Shown piece after piece: positions 20,760 to 31,890 of a stretch of DNA of 64,000 bases (positions are counted from its first letter, which is position 1; each line of letters begins with the position of its first letter). A program made the position numbers and the translations under genes. Origin of the DNA: Tetraselmis striata (taxonomy: Eukaryota > Chlorophyta > Chlorodendrophyceae > Chlorodendrales > Chlorodendraceae); contig VCJN01002344.1 in the NCBI GenBank assembly GCA_006384855.1, positions 1 through 64,000 on the forward strand, read 5' to 3'. The notes under the pieces were generated by a model that ran no database searches, was not told the DNA's origin, and saw only the letters and a list, made by a program, of their open reading frames with translations.

Positions 20760-20912
20760 GGCTGCACCGAATGATACAATTACGCACCCGAGAATTTCCC
20801 GCTGCCCACCGATTGGCCCGGATTCATGCCATGCCTGAGCGGTTCCGCAAACACTGCTCTGCATGTGGCGGAAGTGAATATGAGACTGCATCGTTATTTG
20901 TCTATATCGAAC
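20760..20912 (+). mobile_element. LINE A fragment (plus copy, left piece)
   Basis: The frame reads MIQLRTREFPAAHRLARIH, then AMPERFRKHCSACGGSEYET, matching the C-terminal Zn-knuckle region of the longer LINE copy at 29,469-31,046 (MIQLRTRVFPTARRLARIH). The similarity stops near 20,890-20,912 and resumes, in register and on the same strand, at about 25,393. The copy is therefore split by a later insertion of about 4.5 kb. Confidence 0.7.
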
Positions 20913-23900
20913 ATCGAATATATCTATATAAGTTACACGAGCTAGTTGCAAAAGGCGATCAAGAACTACCACCCAAAAAGGCAATAGGAAACGTCCGCTA
21001 CTACAATTGCGCGGTGGAAGCAACACCAGAAGAGGGTGCGGAATAAGCACGGGCAGACGCATCGGACTTGGCCGTCTGCACTCCGGGAGAGAGAATGCCG
21101 TCCAAGGTACCATGCACGCAAGTATAGACTCGCTGCAACAACCCCCGCCGCGTACGCGACATGCGATGTCAGAACTCAACGGCATGACTCGCAACAAAGT
21201 TCCCGAGAGCCTGGACGGACTGACCACGAAGGAAGCAGGAAGTCGGGGCGGATGGACCGCCAGGGAAGTTCCACACAGCAAGTAACACCGCGAAGATGTA
21301 GACCACCGTTAAAGCGGATTTTCCGAGGCGGCCGCGGTCCTCGTCAACCACAAAAGGGTAGTACTGGTGAATACCCTGCAATGGGGCGGAAGACGCCCGG
21401 TCCGCCGCCAGTTTGTTGTGCTCCGCCTCGGCCGCCACGATCCCCGGGGTGCACCAACGGCGGGGGTCGTTGCCCCAAGTGGGGGTCGTGGAGGACGCGC
21501 TCGCGAAATCGATCATGTAATCGCACCCCCACTCCACCCCACCAGCGTCAAATCTGACGGCCGCGAGCGGTCCTCTGGGCGCAGCCCACTCGTCTCAAGG
21601 GTCAAGTCGCCGACTCCTGAGCGGTCCCGGTCGAGCACCGACCCCGCTTCAATCGCCACGGAAGCCCACAGATTTTTCAAAGCGGTATGCATGCGGTGCT
21701 TGTAGTTCGCGACGGGGCACATGGCCAGATGATCCACGACGAAATCCGTGGCATTCCGGTTCGGGCCATCCGTAGAGCGAAGCCATAAGGGGTCAATACC
21801 ACACGTGGGGCCAGGGAATATGACAAGCGCGGAAACCCCGCGCGGGCGAAGGCCCAACACCCGCGCAGCGGCGGCCGAATAAGCAGCATGGGGAATCTTG
21901 CGGGCTGACTCGTGATCCGATTGGAAAAGCGATAGGGAGCCCGGCCCGCACGCGCTGCACAAGCACAGGGTATCAAGTCGCCAGGCCGCGGCACCCGTAC
22001 GCTGCAAGCCAAGAGCGAGGGCCACGAAGTCACGAAAGCGAATCGAACGGCTGAGCTGGTGTTGGACAATCATGGTCGTGGGTTGATCATCGGAGGCAGC
22101 ACCCGTAGTACCCGTACCCGAGGGCGGAACTGTAGTACAACATGGCTGCGGTTCTAGAAGGGAAGGAGTTGCCACTGACGGATGGGGTGCCACTACTTCG
22201 CGGGGCGACGGTATGTTGAGGGCTAAAGAAGCGCATGTAGTAACGGTATCGGCAGTACTCGTACCACCGATAGGAAGCAATTGCTGGGCAACAGAGGCGG
22301 CCTCACCATTACTAACTCCATGGGGAGTGGCCGTAAAAGGAGATGTGTTGACACGCAGTCCTCCGCTAGTGCTCGTACCCGTACGGGCCGTGGTACCCGC
22401 GGATGGATCCGGTGCCGCGGGGGTATAGCAGTACCGACCGTAAGTATCTCGAAGATCTCGTGGGCGTGCCCGTATGCGGCGCGTGCACGCCGCACATCTG
22501 CATGCGGTAACGTGGTGAGGGCATGTACAATCTCATATACGTGGCGCGTCTCCCGCGCCCATGCATGACAAAGCAATCGTAGCCACGGACGACACCTTGG
22601 CGCGAACCGTCTCATACAAGGGGTCGAGGGCGGGCCCATACTCCCGTACCAGCTTTGGCATGACAACCGATTGCGCGGAATAAAACGCCCCGGGGGCCTC
22701 AGACTGCGGCAAGGCCATATATTCAAACCGCACAAATCCTCGGGCATACTCATGTGGACGATCGCAGCCTCCATGCGCGGTGTAGATTGGTCGTAAGCGT
22801 CCAAACCAAGCAACGAAAATGCAGCCGAAATGTTGGCGGCGTCCACGGCCTCCAAGAAACGGTCTAGCTCCGACGCGGCATCATGCGGTTGAGGAAGCCG
22901 GTCTGCCGCACCGCGCATACGACCAGCTGCCGCATGGCCCCATGGTGGCAGCCGTATCCCGACGTGCCAAAGGAGGCGATGTGCTCCAATAGTGTGGCGT
23001 GGGCCTCCCGGCGCCGCCCCAACGCACCGGTCATCCACCCGGGGTAATGGCTGATAGGAGCACCCAGGTACACGGCGCCATCTTGGACAGGGTCGTCGAC
23101 CGGGGTACGAAACCCTCCCGGGGCCAACTTCGCCCGCACTGCCTGCAACTCGGCCTCACTGTCACCGGGGTGACGAACGTACCGCGTCTTTTTGCCTTGT
23201 ACCACCAGTCCGACTTTGAACAACTCCGTACAATACTCGCCAAAAACACGCGGAACCGCGCCGCAATCATCCGCGAAACTCTAGCAGAAAGTATCAGCGG
23301 CGGTATGAGCCACAACCGCTTATTGCGCCGGGCCCTCGATAGCGAGGCAGAAATATGGCGGGGCCAATACATCACCCTGGCGCACACCCGTACGAGACTG
23401 TAGAGTGGCACGCAAAGTAATGGGATCATCCGGAGGGTAGTAGTACATGTCGCTAGGGCGATCGTACAACATCCGGGCACAATGGATCATTCCATGTACA
23501 CGCGGGTGCTAAAGCAAGCCGTAAGGTATCGCACCCCGGGATACCTCATTGAAGGCATTTCGAATATCCATGAGTAGTAGCCCTTTCCCGCCAGTACCAC
23601 GCCCGCCGAAAAGCTGCAGCGCCACCCGCGTGCTCATATACGCCGCGTCTCACAGCCAGCTCCCGACTGAAAGCTGCGTTGCACCGCGCCCATGGCCTCC
23701 CGCGCATCCGCATCCACCTGCAATAGAGCGCGGGCGGAGGCCATGCGCACCGGCACGGAGCCGACGCCAAGCGGGCGTACTCGCAGCGGCTCGCCGGTCT
23801 TCGCCCGCTCCCCGCGCGCGGCGGGGTCGTCCTTGTGGAGCGCAAAGACGGTGCCACTCGCCAATTAAGCCGCAGTGCGCGAGTGGCACCGCCCCGCCAG

Positions 23901-25392
23901 TCAACGGTTCACCCTCAGGCGCCATGAAGGTACGTCTAGGTCCCCGATGTGCTCCCAACGCCACCAGTCCTCATGCTCAGCGGAAAGACGGGGAGCACGG
24001 CGGAGCACGGGGAGCCTCTGGTCCTCCCCCACCGCCGAACCTTATTCGCATTGCCATCCCACGACGGCGGCGCCCGCCGCAAGTCCGGCGGTTCCTCGGG
24101 AGGGAGTAGTACTCCGGATCGGTGGGAGCAAGAGGCGGATGGAGGGCTTCCAGGTTAGGGAGTGCCGCAGCGCTTCGGACACCATACCGAGGTCGGCGGT
24201 GTAGTCTAGCGCCTTGCGAGCGCGGCGCAGCTCCTGCACAACGGTGAGTTTCGCCGCCCGGCGGTGGGCATCTACCACCGCCGGCGGCACCCCTTCCGCC
24301 GCAGCATAGCCGTCCTCCCTCCACTGCCTCTGCGGAAGCCGCCCGCGCCCTCGCTGACCGCCGGCGCTTCCGCCGGCATGCACTCCGAAACGTGCCCGCC
24401 GGCAGCTCCCCCGCCTCCATCTAGTAATTGTGTAACTCACTGCCATCCCGCGACTCGCGCCGCAATTGCTGCATCCCGCACACCGAGAAACTGGCGCGCA
24501 CAGCATCCTCCGCCTCTCAAAGTCGCACTCGCCGCTCCGCCGCCAATTTTCGCACAACTGCGGGGCTGTCGGATGGGTAGGGTCGCATTAGTAGCCCCGC
24601 AAATACGCAGACAACGCCTTCGGCCCATTACGACCGGTCGTCGGTAGGAGGGGGGCGGTCAACATAGGCCAGCGTACGGTATAGCATGGTGAAGAGGACA
24701 TGCCGAACCGCGGGACAGCCGCCGACAGCCGTACCTTGCAGCGGCGTACGGGGCAGCACGAGGTAGACGTCGCGGGTAGCGCACCACCGAGCGGTGGCCG
24801 CGAAGGCGGCATCATGGGCAGCTGAGGCAGCAACCGGCGCATGCTGGCGCTGCCGCGCCTGCACGCCAGCGCAGTTGCCGACGCCAGGAGGGACACAACG
24901 GGGGGCGGAGCCGTGGGAGGGGGGGGGGGTTGCAGAACTCGCAGGTGGCGGCACGGAGTGCCGCCGCTCGTGCGCCATGGAACATGTGGTGGCCCGAGCG
25001 CGGGCAGCCGGCTCGTGGGGCACACCGCACATACACAACGAGGTCGAAAGTCGCAGCGTAGGCGAGGTGCATGGCAGCCACCGCCGGGGCGTCGGACTCC
25101 ATCATGTGGTTGTCCTGCGTACACAGGGGGGCGGGCCGTTGATAGATGCGTCCGCAGCCGCCATCGCAACACCGGAACTGCTAGTCAACGCCCCCGCCGG
25201 GCGTCGACGACTGCACCCGCGCCATCGCATCGCCACGCGCCCACCACCTACCGCCACCACCGCCCCCGCCGGCGGGACCGCGAACCCCACGGCAGACGCC
25301 CTAGCAGAAGGACCTGGAGGGGCTTGAGCAGCCCCACGGTGCTCAACCCCCACCAGCCACGCCACAACCAGGGGTAGGGGGGGGGGGTGATT
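20913..25392 (-). mobile_element. Degenerate RT plus restriction-like-endonuclease retroelement
   Basis: Read on the minus strand, this insertion keeps recognisable pieces in several frames. They include an upstream helical segment near 24,150-24,260 (ELRRARKALDYTADLGMVSE); the RT motif GVRQGDVLAP near 23,370 and FADDCGA near 23,260, with two stops between them; the palm/thumb segment VYLGAPISHYPGWMTG (22,864-23,223); and NRMMPRRSELDRFLEAVDAA near 22,880. The endonuclease part has RPSDLTLVGWSGG followed, after a frame change near 21,530, by YMIDFASA, EAEHNKLAAD and QYYPFVVDEDRG (21,169-21,537). The D...D-x-A and following E-K/PFV words are those of PD-(D/E)XK nucleases attached to this RT type. 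It resembles the intact element at 48.9-53.3 kb. Multiple stops and shifts make it a fossil. Confidence 0.65.
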
Positions 25393-25787
25393 TTACGAAC
25401 ACACGTTGGTGGAGTGCCCGCGGTAAAGGTATTACCGTCATGATTTGGGGTTGTTACTTCCGCAGTTTAGGGATCTTATTAGTAGTCAGGTTAATAACTT
25501 AATATTGCGTCAGCACCCGAGGACTTAACCGCCTTGACTTTGGGCGGGGTCCCCCCCCCCCCCCCTTCACGGCGCCCGGATTTTACTGGTAATGGGATTT
25601 TTCCAGCAATTACGGCGTTAGGCCCTCCCTCACATTGCCTTTTTTTGTTGCACATGTATATCGCACTCCCGGCGAAATGCTTTGGTCTCCGGGACGGGGC
25701 TTGCCCCAACTCGCGCTACTCCAATGGGCCGACGCCCAAAGGGGTAGGGCAGACCTTTCGAAATAAATCAGTACCGGGTATTCAGTA
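25393..25787 (+). mobile_element. LINE A 3' end (plus copy, right piece)
   Basis: DNA from ACGAACACACGTTGGTGGAG to TACCGGGTATT matches, on the opposite strand, the last ~410 bases of the LINE copy ending near 29,440, including PPSHCLFLLHMYIAL, CPNSRYSNGPTPKG and the 3' terminal GGGTATT. A C run (25,551-25,564) interrupts it. It continues the fragment at 20,760-20,912. Confidence 0.7.
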
Positions 25788-25796
25788 GTGCCGGGT

Positions 25797-26520
25797 TTTC
25801 GCAGCTAGACAGCGTAGATTTTGCATCAAAATGTACGGGGTCGGCTGGGACCAAAAGATCCGGTACGGGGTCGGCTCGGACCAAAAGATCCACGACTGGT
25901 ACAGGGCCGCCAGACCGGATGGTGTCCGGAAAGGCGCCGCACGTCCCGAGCCCCCGCCGGTGTTGTAAATTACATGCCACCAGCGATCACGTGGCTCATC
26001 AGGACAGTACATTCCGCTATGCTACTCTCGGCCTCTCATCACGGCTAAGATGCTGGGAAAGCCTGACTAATTGCTGCCGCACCTGGGCTTATCGGACACG
26101 CAACATACACCCCTGTGGGATGACGTATATCAAAATGATACTCACTCCCCACCTCAAGTGCTTTCACAACTAACCAAACTAACCCTAATCTAAATCAAGC
26201 AGCATCCGGAAACGTACCACACAAGCGACTAATTGTCTCCGGGCGGGTGTGTGGGAGACAATATAGTCGGGTGCCTTCCAACAACTGAAGGCGCCCCCGG
26301 TCCGCGGCCGCCCTTTATACTCGGCTAAAGGGCGCCGCCGGACCGGCGCCGGCCGGTACTGGCGTACCGGGCCGGCAGGGTCGTCACTTAACCCTGACGG
26401 CGCTGCGAAATCCAGGGTTTCCTAAGTCGTTCCTCCCAAGGAAACCCTACAGTTTTCGCAGTTAGACAGCGTAGATTTTGCATCAAAATGTACGGGGTCG
26501 GCTGGGACCAAATAAAAGAT
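25797..26520. repeat. ~60-bp direct repeat at 25797 and 26455
   Basis: TTCGCAG(C/T)TAGACAGCG and the next 45 bases, ending CGGCTGGGACCAAA, occur at 25797-25855 and again at 26455-26510. In the left copy the word TACGGGGTCGGCT.GGACC is itself tandemly doubled (25,832 and 25,864). The right copy directly abuts the DIRS-like terminal repeat. The DNA between holds no gene I recognise and may be part of a third element. Confidence 0.65.
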
Positions 26521-28990
26521 CCAACAGATGAAAGAACAGTGGCCGGTATGGCGGGGCCCGTACACGCACGGGCATATGTGAGCCAAATTATACAGGGAAT
26601 TATATTCAATCAGGAACAAACACAGGAACGGGCATCACCAGCACGGTATAGAAATACCATTAGAACGGGACCTAAGATGTGTCCCGGGAGGTATCCGAGT
26701 CAGTGTCGGATGGTGAACTCTCACCGTCACTATCGTCCAGTTCGTCCTCTTCAACAAGTGACAGGATCGCACGCGACACGGACAGAACGTGCTCCTCATC
26801 CAGCCCCATATAGCGGAGCTGAGCAGAGATTGACTTCCAGCCACCATGGTAGCCCCATGTAGTGAGCGGGATGTCTGCGTTCGCGGCGGCGGAAGCACCT
26901 ACTATGTGCCTTACTGACAGAGTCAGAGATGCACAGCTAGTCATCCAGATAGCGAGCATTTTGATGCCCCTACTGCGCCAGTGTCGCACAAGAACTCCCA
27001 TGACTTGTAGAAAAGCAGCGGGGGGCATCAGACAGCCCAAAGCATAGAACTCGCCAAGTGTAGAATTTTCCTCTCCATTCAGACCCGCTGTAAGGAGCAG
27101 CTGAGTCATGGCGGCGGACAGGGTAATAGCCCTGAGCCATATCTATGTTGGTCAGCCTGTCGCCGGGATTCACCAGGTCTGACAACTTAGATAACGACTC
27201 CATCCCGAAGGGAGTGTAAACCAAGTGTTTGTTGACATGACGCTGATCGCAGCTCAGCCTGAGTCCACCATGGGGTTGGGGAACCACACGCAAAGGGTTC
27301 AGTACCACAGGACGCACAGGTTCTTCTCTGATAGGGCCCAGTGGCAACAACAAAGCGATCTGCCCATCAATAAAATCGGGGTGCTGCAGCGCGGAAGAGT
27401 GATTTGGCAGATGACTGGGTGGTGCGGGACCATCAGCTCAGTTTATACGGTAGCCATGCCTGACCCAATCTCCGACTTGGCTGTCTCTGACTGATTCAGA
27501 GAAGCTGTCCCAAAAAATGCCAGCCTTTACGGATAACACCGGCTGAATCCACAGGAGAATTGACGTCCAGAGTCGGCTCATGAGGAAGCTCAAAATTAGC
27601 TGACGTTAAACCGTCACAAAATGCCAACGCCACAGACAACATCATAGTGGTCAGCATGCAGCCTTGATGACTGCTGCATGAATCAAACAGTGAGTTTGAA
27701 CTCGAAATCGTCTGAAACTGAAAATAACAGTATTTTCAAATTAAATATCGCTCCGACACAACGGGAGATATGAATCGTCACAGAGGGTGTGCCGCCCTTT
27801 ACACGAATGCATCGCCGGCCAACTTATGGAAAGATGCCGAGACAACTGCAAGGGGCAGCACAGCGTCGCAGGGACATCATATGTACTACATACGAGGTAT
27901 CTCTCGGAGATACACCATCTAACATGTGACTCTCCCTGAGGAGATCAGAGCTGCTATGACACGAGCCTGAGCTCAGCTCCTGGAGGAGGGCTAACAGTCG
28001 CCCGGAGGCCTAACTGCAGCTACATGAAACACCATCACTGGCCATGCCATGAGGATTGCAGACTCCACAGCTTCATCGACGTGCACTCGGGCAGTCCCTA
28101 CTGAAGTGTCCCTTCCTCTGGCAGCGATAACATGTGATGTCCGCAGCAGAAGACCGACCATTAGGAGACTTCTGCTCGCGACGGCCGCCCTCCCTCCGGT
28201 CGTCGCTCCCACGGTGAAAAGACTCGGGCTCGCGAGAAGAGGAAGAAGGCTTCTCGCGCGAAGAAGAAGAGGAAGGTTTCTTGGCCTTGACCTTCTCAAT
28301 CGCCTTCTTCAGCTCCTTGTAGTTCGCTGAGCCCTTCTCGCCGAGAGGGTCCACTGCATCGAACTCCTTGGCGACTTCCGCGCCGTACTCGTGCTCCACA
28401 TGCAGCTTCTTGCCACGCTTGTTAATCCGAAGAGCCACAGTGGTACACAAAGCTAGTGCCGCGGTGATTGTCTTGAACAGCTCCGCAGACGACGCTGGCG
28501 AGGAAGCAAGAAGATCGGTGCCGTTTTCCACCAAGTCACGCAGAGGCTCCTCCGCCGGTGCCAAAAGGTCATAGATCTGGAAGACGTCGTCTAGGTCGCG
28601 TTGAAGAATACGAGCATCAGCGGTATGGCGGCGGTGAACCTTACCATCTTTGTCCAGCCAGCCATCCTCGGGTGCGTTGATGGAGCGAGACGGTGCTTCC
28701 ACAGCCGGAGGTTGAGCTGGTCTCTTGCCCTTGCGGTCGTAATCGGCGTCCCCCTCCGCAACGCGTTTCGAAGTTGAAGCCGAAGTGGACGGACCGCTCG
28801 ACGACGCGACTGCCTGCCTAAGCTCAGAAACCTCTCGTTCGATACGGAGTAGGGCAGCAGAAGTATCAGCTACTGCCTGTCTAGCGGCGACGAGAGAGGG
28901 AGATTCAGCTACCCCGTCTGCGAAACCCTGACGGCGCTGCGAAAACCAGGGTTTCCTAGGTCGTTCCTCCCAAGGAAACCCTACAGTTTT
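26391..28990 (-). mobile_element. DIRS-like retroelement remnant with short terminal repeats
   Basis: A 66-68 bp direct repeat, ACCCTGACGGCGCTGCGAAA onward, stands at 26391-26458 and 28925-28990 and bounds a minus-strand gag-like frame and a DIRS-type RT. Inside each repeat CCAGGGTTTCCT pairs with AGGAAACCCT, making a hairpin. No RNase H, methylase or tyrosine-recombinase frame is left, so it is an internally deleted copy. DIRS elements are known from volvocine algae (for example Kangaroo). Confidence 0.65.
26672..27353 (-). pseudogene. DIRS-type reverse transcriptase fragment
   Basis: Two overlapping minus frames carry sense. The first (27353-26970) has GGLRLSCDQRHVNKHLVY, DRLTNIDMAQGYYPV (RT motif A) and WRGKFYTWRVLCFGLSDAP (motif B). 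The second (27109-26672) continues with FLQVMGVLVRHWRSRGIKML, corresponding to the region after motif B, but the catalytic Asp-Asp box is lost (MLAIWMTSC where YLDD is expected). The pattern PGD-LTNID-GYY and FYTW-LCFGLS is characteristic of DIRS/Ngaro RTs rather than LINE or Gypsy types. A frameshift near 27,000-27,050 and the missing YLDD make it inactive. Confidence 0.7.
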
Positions 28991-29020
28991 CTGATGGCAG
29001 TGTTCTAGACGGCGATCCAA
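28073..29020 (-). CDS. Retroelement gag-like protein with CCHC knuckle
   Basis: An open frame of 315 residues. The N-terminal ~35 residues are encoded by the terminal repeat, so the real start is probably later. A helical segment (AVADTSAALLRIEREVSELRQ) is followed by a linker, a predicted helical core (QRDLDDVFQIYDLLAPAEEP, LFKTITAALALCTTVAL), a Lys/Ser-rich tract and a C-terminal zinc knuckle CYRCQRKGHFSRDC (C-x2-C-x4-H-x4-C). This is the layout of retrotransposon Gag, which packages element RNA. It precedes the DIRS-type RT on the same strand. Better preserved than the RT. Confidence 0.7.
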   Translation of the reverse strand: MDRRLEHCHQKTVGFPWEERPRKPWFSQRRQGFADGVAESPSLVAARQAVADTSAALLRIEREVSELRQAVASSSGPSTSASTSKRVAEGDADYDRKGKRPAQPPAVEAPSRSINAPEDGWLDKDGKVHRRHTADARILQRDLDDVFQIYDLLAPAEEPLRDLVENGTDLLASSPASSAELFKTITAALALCTTVALRINKRGKKLHVEHEYGAEVAKEFDAVDPLGEKGSANYKELKKAIEKVKAKKPSSSSSREKPSSSSREPESFHRGSDDRREGGRREQKSPNGRSSAADITCYRCQRKGHFSRDCPSARR

Positions 29021-29436
29021 CAGTGTTGGAAATTCCGTCGCTGGCTGTAATTAGTCTTGCGGAATGCCTCGGCACTTTGCTAGATGACAATTAGCGCTAC
29101 TGGGCGTCGCGTAGCCATGGCTTTGCGTAATATATGACTGTCGCTGCCGATAAACGAAAACAACCGCCACCATTAAAGTGACCATGCATCGGAGAGAGGC
29201 TGCAACGGTTTAACACTGTTTTTTTTTTTGCCCCCGGGACAGGACTGGCACCAGTGAAACCCTTGCAGCGTCTCTACGACGGCCGTTTAGGCAGCAATCC
29301 AGTTACGGAAAGCCATGGGTAGGCGACGCTCCGTTATAGTCATCAAGCAAATTGCCGAAGCATTATGCAAGACTAATTGGAGGCCAGTGACGGAATTTCC
29401 AACACTGTTGGATCACCGTCTAAAACACTGCCATCA
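28992..29436. mobile_element. 445-bp foldback (MITE-like) element
   Basis: Left arm 28992-29060 (TGATGGCAGTG... ending GTCTTGC) and right arm 29367-29436 are reverse complements with few mismatches. Weaker complementarity continues inward to about 150 bp per arm. No coding frame inside. A target-site duplication is not clear. It sits exactly between the DIRS-like terminal repeat and the 3' end of the minus-strand LINE. Confidence 0.75.
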
Positions 29437-29468
29437 AAATACCCGGCACCGACCACGAAAGGTCCGCC

Positions 29469-31046
29469 CTACCCGTTTGGGCGTCGGCCCATTCGAGTAA
29501 TGCGAGTTGGGGCAAGCCCCAACCCGCGGAGCAAAGCATTTCGGGAGTGCGATACATGTGCAACAAAAAAGGCAATGTGAGGGAGGGCCTGACGCCATAG
29601 CTGGAAAATTTTCCAATTCCCAGTAAAATCCATGGCGCCGTGAAGGGAAGGGGGGACCCCGCCCAAAATAAAGGCACTTAAGTCCTCAGGTGTTGACGCA
29701 ATAACCTGACTACTAATAAAATCCCTGAACTCCGGAACTAACAACCCAAAATTATGACGGTGATAACCCCACCGCGGGCACTCCACCAACATATGTTCGA
29801 TAGTCTCAGATTCACCTCCGCCACATGCAGGGCAGTGTTCAAGGAACCGCTCAGGCATGGCATGAATCCGGGCCAATCGGCGGGCAGTGGGAAATACTCG
29901 GGTGCGTAATTGTATCATAATGTGCAACCCGGCCACAACCCCCGCGGGGACACCCACACCGTACTGTGGCAACGGGTTTGACGCATAGGACGCCTGGACA
30001 TATATACCCCAGGTGTTATTGCGTGCTAACGATGCCGACGATTCGTAACGCGCCCACACCGATGCCTTTACTAGTTTAGCGGCATCGCGCGCGGCTAGTG
30101 ACCTCCACTCAAGTGGAAAGTGCGCCCCCTCAGCTAGCCCTACGTTTGCCCTAGCTAGTCGATCCAACCACCGCACAGTCCCTGACGTCCACGTGTTAGG
30201 GCGCGCCCGACTTGGCTGATCTACTATATGGGTTATACATGTATTCAAGTCGGATGCTTTAAGGAACGCCCGAGCCCGTGCCGCAGCGGCCGTAACCTCT
30301 ATGGGCGCAATATCCAATTCCCGCATCATCGGTGCAGTGGCCACCCCAGGGGAGTTTTTACCTACCCCAATGAGGCACCGCAAGCACTGATTGAGTACGG
30401 TTTGTAATTTATTTGCGCCGCTAGTTCTATCCATGCCCCATACTTCACATCCATGAGTTAAAACCGGCAGTACACAGGTTTTAAAAACCGACACACGCAC
30501 ATTAATAGGGATTATGTCCCGTCCCCCGACTAATACCGAATCGAGCGCCTGAATAGCGCGTGTACCCTTCTTAACCCGGTCGTCTACTGTGTGTTGCATA
30601 CCTAAATCCGACTTAATGACCGTACCCAAGTACCTATATTCATTTACAACCGGTACCCGTTCCCCCCCATCGCGTAACGCGGTCTCGTCGGAATATCGGC
30701 CTAATGCCATCACCCCACACTTAAGTACCCCAAACCCCATAAAATGGTCCTCCGCCCACTGCGAGAAGTGGGCGAACATGGCATGCAGGTTATCGAACGA
30801 GCCTGTGATGCTACCAGCGTCGTCCGCGTATAACTGACCTGGCACCCTTAGCGGTTGCCTTGCCGCTAATGTGTCGGTGCACCCTGGTACATCACACCCT
30901 AGATGTTCTCCCCCATGTTGAACACTGTTGTCGGTCCTATCCCCGGGGCGGGGAAAAAAAATTGACGTGCTGCCGCGTAGCAGTTCGTATCGGCGGTACG
31001 CACGATACCTGGGCGCGGCAGCAGACATCATCGCCAGCTGCAGCAT
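29469..31046 (-). pseudogene. LINE A reverse transcriptase, 5'-truncated (minus copy)
   Basis: A 525-residue open frame with the second half of a non-LTR reverse transcriptase. It has the catalytic box QLYADDAGSITGS (about 30,845-30,810), EYRYLGTVI (the non-LTR thumb word), a long linker and a C-terminal Zn knuckle CPACGGGESETIEHMLVEC (about 29,850-29,790). The RT fingers, motifs A and B and any endonuclease are missing: similarity starts just upstream of YADD, so the copy is truncated at its 5' end, as is usual for target-primed LINE insertions. The 3' end near 29,440 ends in the same TACCGGGTATT as the plus copy at 25,787. The 31,047-31,527 DNA upstream has an open minus frame (for example SWRQQRALKRIRRSF) of unknown origin that may be an ORF1 or flanking remnant. 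Confidence 0.7.
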
Positions 31047-31067
31047 GTACCCGTACCGGGTATAGCT

Positions 31068-31099
31068 GGACGCTCTCCCTGTATAACCAAAAAGTTAAT
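31068..31099 (+). mobile_element. 32-bp insertion flanked by 15-bp target duplication
   Basis: GTACCGGGTATAGCT occurs at 31053-31067 and 31100-31114 as perfect direct repeats. The 32 bases between begin GGACGCTCTCCCTGTATAAC and share their end with the 82-bp insertion at 48585-48666, which has its own, different target duplication. Confidence 0.65.
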
Positions 31100-31527
31100 G
31101 TACCGGGTATAGCTATCGCAGCGCGGGGTGGAGTGCCCCACCGGGATATTAGCAGGCTAGCGACATGCGCGAGCCGTGCCCGCTGCCCAACCACCACATC
31201 AGGGGAGGTACGGAAGAATACGTCACCAAAGCTGCGGCGTATTCTCTTCAGTGCTCGTTGCTGCCGCCACGAGATACCTGCACGAGGGTGCCGGGTGCCT
31301 CGTGCGTACGTCCCCGCTTGGGTGGTGGCCCTGTCGGGCTGTCGGGTAGCCGTGGGCCCGGATGGAGGACTGAGCCGCCGCGGCGTAGGCGGAGTAGGAG
31401 TTCTCACCTGCGCTAGCGACGAGACTGCGTCCATATCACGGCGATTCCGGTTTGCTGGTCCATGACCCGGGTGCTCTTGGAGCTCGTCTCCCTTTATATA
31501 CTTAGCAAAACCCATTCGGCATGGCAT

Positions 31528-31890
31528 CGCGAAGCACGATAGTTACGCGAGTCACGCGAGTCACGAGAGCAGCATGCCTTGCGTAGCGAGGACCCGCACA
31601 GCTGAGTGAGGAGATACTGGGAGCTAATCGTGCGAGCAGCTGCGGGCAAGCCTGGTAATGAGCGACATGCACAACGTAGATTTGCTGGTATATGCTGCCA
31701 GCGTGCACCTTGCGGCATCATTCAATTACACGGTTGAGCCGCCGTCTATGAGAGTTCGCTCACAGTCCCAAACACCCGCTCACAGTCCCAAACACACCAA
31801 TGCATGTTAAGTGCTGAGGCAATGTGTGCACTGGGTGGGTCTGTAGCTCCCTCTTCAATGCAGTAGCGCTCGCCCACGCACAGGAGCGTC
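31528..31890. other. 5' flank of the large plus-strand gene
   Basis: No supported gene. It contains short direct repeats (AGTTACGCGAGTCACGCGAGTCACGAG type near 31,540-31,570; CGCTCACAGTCCCAAACAC twice near 31,757-31,797) and should hold the promoter and 5' UTR of the gene that follows. Confidence 0.4.
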
